In this document: piece after piece, positions 5,953-11,211 of the stretch | How positions within the stretch are numbered: the stretch's first letter is position 1 | Layout: the number at the start of each line of letters is the position of its first letter | From: Pseudomonas sp. | Lineage (GTDB): Bacteria > Pseudomonadota > Gammaproteobacteria > Pseudomonadales > Pseudomonadaceae | Length of the DNA stretch: 11,211 nucleotides | Assembly: GCA_029239415.1 (NCBI GenBank) | Contig: JAQZAY010000109.1 | Location: 1-11,211, forward strand | Reading direction: 5' to 3' | The notes under the pieces: model-generated | The model's input: only the letters and a program-made list of their open reading frames with translations | Databases searched by the model: none | Told to the model about the DNA's origin: nothing | Translations under genes and position numbers: made by a program

Positions 5953-5980
5953 ATTCTACAACCTTCAAAACCCTTGTCAA
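5953..5980 (-). promoter_or_regulatory. Sigma-70 promoter of the tRNA cluster
   Basis: On the minus strand a perfect -35 box TTGACA (5980-5975) and a near-perfect -10 box TAGAAT (5958-5953) are separated by 16 bases. The bases after the -10 are AGCGCGCC. Such a GC-rich discriminator is typical of stable-RNA promoters under stringent (ppGpp/DksA) control. An AT-rich stretch (about 5985-6020) lies upstream of the -35 and could act as an UP element. Transcription should start near 5946, giving a 5' leader of about 90 bases before tRNA-Asn. Confidence 0.88.
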
Positions 5981-6152
5981 CCCCTAATTTGCATTCAACT
6001 TACTGATTTGCAAATTGTTTTCAGAACCGGATGTTGCTGGTTCTGCGTGTTGGGTGACAGCGGGGCGCATATTAAAAGCACTCGAAGGAAAATGCAAAGA
6101 AAAATTTCATCTGCTTCAACAGGTTGAGGTCCTGCGCTGTGGCGATCGCTGG
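5981..6152. other. Gene-free stretch between clpB and the tRNA promoter
   Basis: Together with the leader and promoter this makes the 338-base gap 5856-6193. I see no gene. The reading frame open from 6015 has no ribosome-binding site and runs into antisense clpB. Contents: an AT-rich block upstream of the tRNA promoter with the palindrome ATTTGCAAAT (6006-6015); a 7-bp inverted repeat CAGAACC/GGTTCTG (6022-6028, 6039-6045) without a U-tract; an A-rich stretch (6073-6108); and the palindrome GCGATCGC (6142-6149) bordering the REP-like element. Confidence 0.6.
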
Positions 6153-6187
6153 CGAGCCCGCTCCTGCAATGGCCAGGAGCGGGCTCG
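6153..6187. repeat. REP-like hairpin at the 3' end of clpB
   Basis: A perfect 14-bp stem (6153-6166 with 6174-6187) surrounds a 7-base loop. The arms contain GAGCCCGCTCCTG, and with the flanking GGCGATCGCTGGC this resembles the repetitive extragenic palindromes of P. putida and P. fluorescens, as I remember them. It begins 7 bases after the clpB stop codon. It lacks a U-tract on the minus strand, so it more likely stabilises the clpB 3' end or acts as a weak or Rho-assisted terminator. Copies elsewhere in the genome would confirm REP identity. Confidence 0.6.
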
Positions 6188-6193
6188 AGGGGC

Positions 6194-8758
6194 TCAGGCG
6201 AAGGTGATTTCCTCGCCCTCGACCTTGGCGGCGATCGGCGTGCCGGGCACGAACTTGCCCGCCAGGATCAACTGCGCCAGCGGGTTCTCGATCCAGCGCT
6301 GAATCGCGCGTTTCAGCGGACGGGCGCCGTAGACCGGGTCGTAGCCGACCGCGATCAGCTTGTCCATCGCCTCTGGGCTCAGCTCCAGGCTCAGCTCGCG
6401 CTCGGCCAGCCGGTTGCGCAGACGGCCCAGCTGGATCTCGGTGATCCCGGCGATCTGCTCGCGACCCAGGGGCTCGAACACCACCACTTCGTCGATCCGG
6501 TTGACGAACTCCGGCCTGAAGTGCGCGCCGACCGCGTCCATCACCGCCGCGCGCTGCGCCTCGCGATCACCGACCAGCTCCTGGATCTGCGCCGAGCCGA
6601 GGTTGGAGGTCATCACGATCACGGTATTGCGAAAATCGACGGTGCGGCCGTGGCTGTCGGTCAGGCGGCCATCCTCGAGCACCTGCAGCAACACGTTGAA
6701 CACATCCGGGTGCGCTTTCTCGACCTCGTCGAGCAGCACCACCGAGTAAGGCTTGCGACGCACCGCCTCGGTCAGGTAACCGCCCTCCTCGTAGCCGACA
6801 TAGCCTGGCGGGGCGCCGATCAGCCGGGCCACGGAATGCTTCTCCATGAACTCGGACATGTCGATGCGCACCATGGCCTCTTCGGTGTCGAACAAGAACT
6901 CCGCCAGCGCCTTGCACAGCTCGGTCTTGCCCACCCCGGTCGGGCCGAGGAACAGGAACGAGCCGCTTGGGCGATTGGGATCCGACAGCCCCGCGCGCGA
7001 ACGGCGCACCGCGTTGGACACGGCCACCACGGCTTCTTCCTGGCCGATCACGCGCTGGTGAAGCAGCCCTTCCATCTTCAGCAGTTTCTCGCGCTCGCCC
7101 TCGAGCATCTTCGACACTGGGATGCCGGTCCACTTGGACACGACTTCGGCGATCTCCTCCTCGGTGACCTTGTTGCGCAGCAGCTGGTTCTCGGCCTTGC
7201 CGTGCTGGTCGGCCATCTGCAGGCTGCGCTCCAGGTCCGGGATGATTCCGTACTGCAGTTCGGCCATGCGGTTCAGGTCGCCGCGCCGACGGGCAGCCTC
7301 CAGCTCCTGGCGCGACTGCTCGATCTTCTGCTGGATCTGCGCGGAGCCCTGCACTTCCGCCTTCTCGGCGGCCCAGACCTCCTCGAGGTCGGAGTACTCG
7401 CGCTCAAGGCGGGCAATGTCCTCGGTCAGTTTTTCCAAGCGCTTTTTCGCCGCGTCGTCTTCTTCCTTCTTCAGGGCCTGGGACTCGACCTTGAGCTGGA
7501 TCAGGCGACGCTCCAGACGATCGAGCACTTCGGGCTTGGAGTCGATCTCCATGCGGATGCGGCTGGCGGCCTCGTCGATCAGGTCGATGGCCTTGTCCGG
7601 CAGCTGGCGGTCGGTGATGTAGCGATGGCTGAGCTTGGCCGCGGCAATGATCGCGCCGTCGGTGATGGCCACCTTGTGGTGCACCTCGTAGCGCTCCTTG
7701 AGGCCACGCAGGATGGCGATGGTGTCTTCTTCGCTCGGTTCCTCGACCAGCACCTTCTGGAAACGCCGCTCGAGCGCCGCATCCTTCTCGATGTACTGGC
7801 GGTATTCGTTGAGCGTGGTGGCGCCGACGCAGTGCAGCTCGCCGCGGGCCAGGGCAGGCTTGAGCATGTTGCCGGCATCCATCGAGCCCTCGGCCTTGCC
7901 GGCGCCGACCATGGTGTGCAGCTCATCGATGAACAGGATGATCTGCCCTTCCTGCTTGGACAGCTCGTTGAGCAGGCCCTTGAGGCGCTCCTCGAATTCG
8001 CCGCGGAACTTGGCGCCGGCGATCAGCGCGCCCATGTCCAGCGACAGCAGGCGCTTGCCCTTCAGGCCGTCCGGCACTTCACCGTTGATGATGCGCTGGG
8101 CCAGGCCTTCGGCGATGGCGGTCTTGCCGACGCCGGGCTCGCCGATCAGCACGGGGTTGTTCTTGGTGCGACGCTGCAGGACTTGCACCGTGCGGCGTAT
8201 TTCGTCGTCACGGCCGATCACCGGGTCGAGCTTGCCCTCCTCGGCGCGCTTGGTCAGGTCGACGGTGTACTTGTCCAGCGCCTGGCGCGACTCCTCGGCG
8301 TTCGGGTCGTTGACCGCGTCGCCGCCGCGCAGGTTGCTGATCGCGTTTTCCAGGGCTTTCTTGCTGACGCCCTGGGCGAGCAGCAGCTTGCCGAGCTTGC
8401 TGTTCTCGTCCATGGACGCGAGCAGCACCAGCTCGCTGGAGATGAACTGGTCGCCTTTCTGCTGGGCCAGGCGATCGGCCTGGTTGAGCAGGCGCGCCAG
8501 GTCCTGCGCCATGTTGACGTCGCCGGTGGGGTTCTGGATCTTGGGCAACTGGTCCAGTTCCTTGGTCAACGCCTTGCGCAGGCTGTTGATGTCGAAACCG
8601 ACCTGCATCAGCAGGGGGCGGATCGAGCCACCCTGCTGGTCGATCAATGCCTGCAGCAGGTGCGCGGGCTCGATGGCTGGATGGTCCATGCCCACGGCGA
8701 GGGACTGGGCATCGGACAACGCCAGTTGCAGCTTGCTGGTCAAACGGTCTATGCGCAT
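6194..8758 (-). CDS. clpB: ATP-dependent protein disaggregase ClpB (Hsp104 family)
   Basis: ClpB is a hexameric AAA+ chaperone that, with DnaK, threads aggregated proteins through its pore and reactivates them after heat stress. From the ATG at 8758 it has 854 residues (857 in E. coli), and key residues fall at the numbers I know from E. coli. The N domain spans about 1-145. NBD1 has Walker A GEPGVGKT (K212), Walker B FIDELH (E279) and Arg fingers in ALERRF. The coiled-coil M domain spans about 410-525. NBD2 has Walker A GPTGVGKT (K611), Walker B LLDEVEK (E678) and FVNRIDE. I chose this ATG because GGAAGG lies 6 bases upstream (8765-8770) and the protein then starts MRIDRLTS as in the family. 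A longer frame to 8884 is rejected because it runs through the heat-shock promoter. The codon at V149 is GTC, not the start codon used in E. coli to make short ClpB. Confidence 0.97.
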   Translation of the reverse strand: MRIDRLTSKLQLALSDAQSLAVGMDHPAIEPAHLLQALIDQQGGSIRPLLMQVGFDINSLRKALTKELDQLPKIQNPTGDVNMAQDLARLLNQADRLAQQKGDQFISSELVLLASMDENSKLGKLLLAQGVSKKALENAISNLRGGDAVNDPNAEESRQALDKYTVDLTKRAEEGKLDPVIGRDDEIRRTVQVLQRRTKNNPVLIGEPGVGKTAIAEGLAQRIINGEVPDGLKGKRLLSLDMGALIAGAKFRGEFEERLKGLLNELSKQEGQIILFIDELHTMVGAGKAEGSMDAGNMLKPALARGELHCVGATTLNEYRQYIEKDAALERRFQKVLVEEPSEEDTIAILRGLKERYEVHHKVAITDGAIIAAAKLSHRYITDRQLPDKAIDLIDEAASRIRMEIDSKPEVLDRLERRLIQLKVESQALKKEEDDAAKKRLEKLTEDIARLEREYSDLEEVWAAEKAEVQGSAQIQQKIEQSRQELEAARRRGDLNRMAELQYGIIPDLERSLQMADQHGKAENQLLRNKVTEEEIAEVVSKWTGIPVSKMLEGEREKLLKMEGLLHQRVIGQEEAVVAVSNAVRRSRAGLSDPNRPSGSFLFLGPTGVGKTELCKALAEFLFDTEEAMVRIDMSEFMEKHSVARLIGAPPGYVGYEEGGYLTEAVRRKPYSVVLLDEVEKAHPDVFNVLLQVLEDGRLTDSHGRTVDFRNTVIVMTSNLGSAQIQELVGDREAQRAAVMDAVGAHFRPEFVNRIDEVVVFEPLGREQIAGITEIQLGRLRNRLAERELSLELSPEAMDKLIAVGYDPVYGARPLKRAIQRWIENPLAQLILAGKFVPGTPIAAKVEGEEITFA

Positions 8759-8832
8759 AACATACCTTCCTTTGATGGGCAGGCCGGAGCGATGGACACA
8801 CCTGATGTAGAAACCTGCCTGAGATACCCAGT

Positions 8833-8860
8833 AGATTGGGTTGTTTGCAGAAGATTCAAG
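8833..8860 (-). promoter_or_regulatory. Heat-shock (sigma-32/RpoH) promoter of clpB
   Basis: On the minus strand CTTGAA (8860-8855) and CCCAATCT (8840-8833) are separated by 14 bases, close to the RpoH consensus CTTGAAA-N11-16-CCCCATNT. The start site would be near 8826, about 67 bases before the clpB ATG. This fits the known heat induction of clpB by sigma-32. No good sigma-70 promoter is seen in this 132-base gap. Confidence 0.88.
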
Positions 8861-8870
8861 CGTAGCGGGG

Positions 8871-8884
8871 TTGACCGACGTCAA
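8871..8884. promoter_or_regulatory. Inverted repeat upstream of the clpB promoter
   Basis: TTGAC (8871-8875) and GTCAA (8880-8884) form a perfect 5-bp inverted repeat with a 4-base spacer. It lies between the pgeF stop codon and the sigma-32 -35 box. It could be an operator half-site pair or a short mRNA hairpin. Its size makes chance a serious alternative. Confidence 0.25.
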
Positions 8885-8890
8885 GAGGGA

Positions 8891-9631
8891 TCAGCGCGGC
8901 GCCAGCCACACCAGTGATGCGAAACGGCCACCTTGCGGAGTGCGCCGATAGGAGAAAAAGCGCGGATCGCTGACGGTGCACAGCCCGCCACCGTAGACGG
9001 CAGTGGCGCCGTGGGCGGCCAGGCGCAGGCGCGCCAGGGCATAGATATCGGCCATCAGCTTGCCAGGGCGCTCGCCGTCGACGAAGGCCGACGCGGCCTC
9101 AGGATGAGCGGCGGTAAAGGCGTCGCGCACCTCGAGACCGACTTCGAAGGCCTGCGGGCCAATGGCCGGGCCAAGCCAGACGAGCACGTCCTCAGCAGGC
9201 ACGCCCAGGGAATCCAGCGTCGCCTCCAGCACACCACCGGCCAGCCCGCGCCAGCCCGCATGCGCAGCAGCCACACGGCTACCGGCGCGGTCGCAGAACA
9301 GCACCGGCAGGCAATCGGCGGTCATCACCGTGCAGGCGATGCCAGGGGTCGACGTCCAGCTGGCATCAGCCTGGGCGACCGTCGAGGGATCGGCATGCGC
9401 GACCTGCACGCCATGCACCTGCTTGAGCCAGGCCGGCTGGATGGCGAAGGTTTCGCTCAGGCGGCGACGGTTTTCGGCAACAGCCGCCGGCTGGTCGCCG
9501 ACATGGTCGCCGAGATTGAAGCTGTCGTAGGGCGGCAGGCTGGTACCGCCTGCGCGGGTGGTGACACAGGCGCGTACCGAGGCCGGGGCCGGCCAGTCGG
9601 GAAACAGCAGCGACTGCGTCAGGCCGTTCAC
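8891..9631 (-). CDS. pgeF: Peptidoglycan editing factor / multicopper-oxidase-like YfiH family protein
   Basis: YfiH/PgeF proteins have the laccase-domain (DUF152) fold. In E. coli, PgeF keeps L-Ser from replacing L-Ala at the first position of the peptidoglycan stem peptide. Some homologues show purine nucleoside phosphorylase or phenol oxidase activity in vitro. The 246 residues match the family (243 in E. coli). The metal site is visible: H73 in KQVHG, C107 in TADCLPVLF and H124 in AAHAGWRGL. SFNLGDHVGD (37-46) is another family signature. I chose the GTG at 9631 because it makes a 4-base GTGA overlap with the rluD stop and the protein begins MNGLTQSLLFPDWPAP as in homologues. The longer open frame upstream is antiparallel noise inside rluD. 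Expression is probably coupled to rluD. clpB follows 132 bases downstream with its own promoter. Confidence 0.93.
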   Translation of the reverse strand: MNGLTQSLLFPDWPAPASVRACVTTRAGGTSLPPYDSFNLGDHVGDQPAAVAENRRRLSETFAIQPAWLKQVHGVQVAHADPSTVAQADASWTSTPGIACTVMTADCLPVLFCDRAGSRVAAAHAGWRGLAGGVLEATLDSLGVPAEDVLVWLGPAIGPQAFEVGLEVRDAFTAAHPEAASAFVDGERPGKLMADIYALARLRLAAHGATAVYGGGLCTVSDPRFFSYRRTPQGGRFASLVWLAPR

Positions 9632-10590
9632 CCGACAAAGCTCTCGCGGTCTTGCTTGAGCAGCGACAGCAGCCAGACGAAGTCGTCGGGCAGTGGCGAC
9701 TCCCAGCCGATGCGCTTGCCGGTCTCGGGGTGGTCGAGTTCCAGGAAGCGCGCGTGCAGGGCCTGGCGCGGGAAGGTCTTGAGCGCGTCGACCATCGACG
9801 GGCTGGCCGCCGGTGGAATGCGGAAGCGCCCGCCGTACACCGGGTCGCCTACCAGCGGGAAGTTGACGTGGGCCATGTGCACGCGGATCTGGTGGGTACG
9901 CCCGGTCTCGAGCTTGACGCGCACGTGGGTGTGCGAGCGGAAGCGCTCGAGCACACGGTAGTGGCTGACCGCCGGCTTGCCGCCCTCGGTCACCGCCATG
10001 CGCTGGCGCTGGCCACCATGGCGGCCGATGGGCGCGTTGATCTTGCCGCCCGCCGTGACCACGCCGATCACGATGCACTCGTAGATCCGGCTGACGCTGC
10101 GGCTCTGCAGCTGCGCGACCAGGTTGGTCTGCGCCTGCAACGTCTTGGCCACCACCATCAGGCCGGTGGTGTCCTTGTCGAGGCGATGGACGATGCCCGC
10201 GCGCGGCACGTTGACGATGTCCGGCACATGGTGCAGCAGGGCATTGAGCAAGGTGCCGTCGGCGTGGCCCGCCGCGGGGTGCACCACCAGGCCTGCCGGC
10301 TTGTTGATGACCAGGATGTGCTCGTCTTCATAGACGATATCCAGCTCGATGGCCTGCGCCACCCACTCGCCCTGGGCCTCGTGCTCGGCCTCCAGGGCCA
10401 GCAGCGCGCCGCCGTGGACGATGTCGCGCGGACGCAGGACGGCGCCATCGACGGTCAGGCGGCCCTCCTTGATCCAGGAGGACAGGCGCGAACGCGAGTA
10501 CTCGGCGAACAATTGGGCGGCCACCTGGTCCAGGCGTTGGCCGCCCTGTTCGTATGGCACTTCTGCACTAAGTTGAATGATCTCGGACAT
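9628..10590 (-). CDS. rluD: 23S rRNA pseudouridine(1911/1915/1917) synthase RluD
   Basis: RluD converts three uridines in helix 69 of 23S rRNA, at the subunit interface, to pseudouridine. It is the rRNA pseudouridine synthase with the strongest effect on growth and ribosome assembly in E. coli. From the ATG at 10590 it has 320 residues (326 in E. coli). An S4 RNA-binding domain spans about 12-70 (QRLDQVAAQLFAEYSRSRLS, then WIKEGRLTVDG). The catalytic domain follows, with the RluA-family motif HRLDKDTTG and catalytic D138. Further signatures are INKPAGLVVHPAAGH and GRTHQIRVHMA. A GTG at 10611 would add seven residues (PPADSS...) not typical of the family, so the ATG is preferred. Its Shine-Dalgarno sequence is weak. 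The stop overlaps the pgeF GTG by 4 bases. bamD is divergent, 150 bases away. Confidence 0.95.
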   Translation of the reverse strand: MSEIIQLSAEVPYEQGGQRLDQVAAQLFAEYSRSRLSSWIKEGRLTVDGAVLRPRDIVHGGALLALEAEHEAQGEWVAQAIELDIVYEDEHILVINKPAGLVVHPAAGHADGTLLNALLHHVPDIVNVPRAGIVHRLDKDTTGLMVVAKTLQAQTNLVAQLQSRSVSRIYECIVIGVVTAGGKINAPIGRHGGQRQRMAVTEGGKPAVSHYRVLERFRSHTHVRVKLETGRTHQIRVHMAHVNFPLVGDPVYGGRFRIPPAASPSMVDALKTFPRQALHARFLELDHPETGKRIGWESPLPDDFVWLLSLLKQDRESFVG

Positions 10591-10740
10591 GCTCGAATCA
10601 GCGGGCGGCACAGCCTTTGGTTTCGACTGCGCGCTTGTGGTTAAATACGGCTTCTTTTGTCCCGACGGTTACACCGGGGCGCTCATCATAACAGGACGGC
10701 ACCGCCCAAGACAGCGGCCGTCAAAGGGACGCAAGCCGCC
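10591..10740. promoter_or_regulatory. Divergent promoter region between rluD and bamD
   Basis: This 150-base region must drive rluD leftward and bamD rightward. Rightward, TTAAATA (10641-10647) is a plausible -10, but no -35 sits at the proper distance. Leftward, TATGAT (on the minus strand, about 10690-10685) is a plausible -10, again with a poor -35. GACGGC (10695-10700) and GCCGTC (10717-10722) form a 6-bp inverted repeat in the bamD leader. AAAGGGA about 11 bases before the bamD ATG is its likely ribosome-binding site. Exact start sites cannot be fixed from sequence. Confidence 0.4.
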
Positions 10741-11211
10741 ATGCAAGTGAAACACCTGCTGCTGATCGCCATCCTGCTGATCGCCATCCTCGGACTGACC
10801 GCTGCGTGTTCTTCGAAGGAAGTCATCGACGAAAACCTGAGCGAAGCCGAGCTGTACCAGCAGGCGCAGGCCGACCTGGACAACCATAGCTACACCAGCG
10901 CCACCAGCAAGCTGAAGGCCCTGGAGTCGCGCTATCCGTTCGGCCGCTACGCCGACCAGGCGCAACTGGAACTGATCTACGCCAACTACAAGAACGCCGA
11001 GCCCGAGGCCGCCAAGTCCGCCGCCGAGCGTTTCATCCGCCTGCACCCGCAGCACCCGAACGTCGACTACGCCTACTACCTCAAGGGCCTGACCTCGTTC
11101 GACCAGGACCGCGGCCTGCTGGCGCGCTTCCTGCCGCTGGACATGACCAAGCGTGACCCGGGCGCGGCGCGCGACTCCTACAACGAGTTCGCACAGCTCA
11201 CCAGCCGCTTC
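10741..11211 (+). CDS. bamD: Outer-membrane assembly lipoprotein BamD (ComL), 3' end beyond the window
   Basis: BamD is the essential lipoprotein of the BAM complex, bound to the periplasmic face of the outer membrane. It helps BamA insert beta-barrel proteins. The frame is open from the ATG at 10741 to the window edge (157 codons, no stop), about half of the roughly 340 residues I remember for Pseudomonas BamD. The lipoprotein signal peptide has K4, a hydrophobic core at 6-19 and the lipidated C23 in LTAAC followed by SSK. The residue three before the Cys is Thr rather than the consensus Leu. TPR-like helices follow: [41 protein letters not shown] and [20 protein letters not shown], the family's start. 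[20 protein letters not shown] is also characteristic. The signal peptide contains an in-frame tandem duplication of five codons (residues 8-12 and 13-17, LIAIL twice). Ser at +2 fits outer-membrane sorting. Confidence 0.94.
   Translation, partial: MQVKHLLLIAILLIAILGLTAACSSKEVIDENLSEAELYQQAQADLDNHSYTSATSKLKALESRYPFGRYADQAQLELIYANYKNAEPEAAKSAAERFIRLHPQHPNVDYAYYLKGLTSFDQDRGLLARFLPLDMTKRDPGAARDSYNEFAQLTSRF

Noticed and set aside
6015..6302. 95-codon plus-strand frame between the tRNA promoter and clpB.
   Set aside because: No Shine-Dalgarno sequence and no recognisable domain; it passes through the REP-like hairpin and runs antisense into the end of clpB.
8759..8884. N-terminal extension of ClpB by 42 residues.
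   Set aside because: The added stretch contains the sigma-32 promoter and the ribosome-binding site of the true ATG, and it does not resemble ClpB N-termini.
6521..8917. Very long plus-strand open frame (798 codons) opposite clpB.
   Set aside because: It is the antisense shadow of clpB in a GC-rich genome: no ribosome-binding site, low-complexity Leu/Gln/His/Ala composition, while ClpB has every catalytic motif in place.
9632..10078. N-terminal extension of PgeF by about 149 residues.
   Set aside because: It lies wholly inside rluD in another frame; the GTG at 9631 overlapping the rluD stop gives the family's normal length.
1..11211. Search for CRISPR arrays, insertion sequences, integrases, prophage or defence genes.
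   Set aside because: No regularly spaced repeats, transposase-like proteins or tRNA-adjacent integrase were seen; every long gene is a recognised core function or a DUF family.

Overview
The window looks like chromosomal DNA of a Pseudomonas, most likely of the P. putida group. The evidence is high GC with GC-rich third codon positions, near-textbook Pseudomonas versions of each protein, and the gene order pilC-pilD-coaE-yacG / DUF1780 / DUF3094-ndh / tRNAs / clpB-pgeF-rluD / bamD, which I recall as a conserved Pseudomonas core neighbourhood. The species is inferred from memory, not from a search.

Region 1 (1-2941, + strand) is a tightly coupled operon. pilC (type IV pilus inner-membrane platform) and pilD (prepilin peptidase/methylase) are followed by two housekeeping genes, coaE (last step of coenzyme A synthesis) and yacG (zinc protein, gyrase inhibitor). 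Every junction is a 1- or 4-base stop/start overlap. Region 2 (2942-5440, + strand) holds a DUF1780 protein of unknown function, a 57-residue single-pass membrane protein of the DUF3094 type that is easy to overlook, and a type II NADH dehydrogenase. A GC-rich hairpin and a bidirectional terminator close the region.

Region 3 (5441-6193, - strand) is a four-gene tRNA cluster, in transcription order Asn(GTT), Pro(TGG), Lys(TTT), Pro(TGG). It has a strong sigma-70 promoter with a GC-rich discriminator. The two tRNA-Pro genes are identical, and the last one lies between two intrinsic terminators. Region 4 (6153-10590, - strand) carries rluD, pgeF and clpB in transcription order. rluD and pgeF overlap by 4 bases; clpB has its own heat-shock (sigma-32) promoter and ends in a REP-like hairpin. 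Region 5 (10591-11211) is a divergent intergenic region and the first 157 codons of bamD, whose signal peptide carries an in-frame 15-bp tandem duplication.

Most of the window is ordinary core genome. I found no transposase, phage gene, CRISPR array, defence system or clearly novel multi-gene system. The observations worth a second look are local: the terminator-flanked duplicate tRNA-Pro, the duplication in the BamD signal peptide, the absence of the E. coli-type internal start codon in clpB, the PD-x8-E motif in the DUF1780 protein, and the small membrane protein next to ndh.
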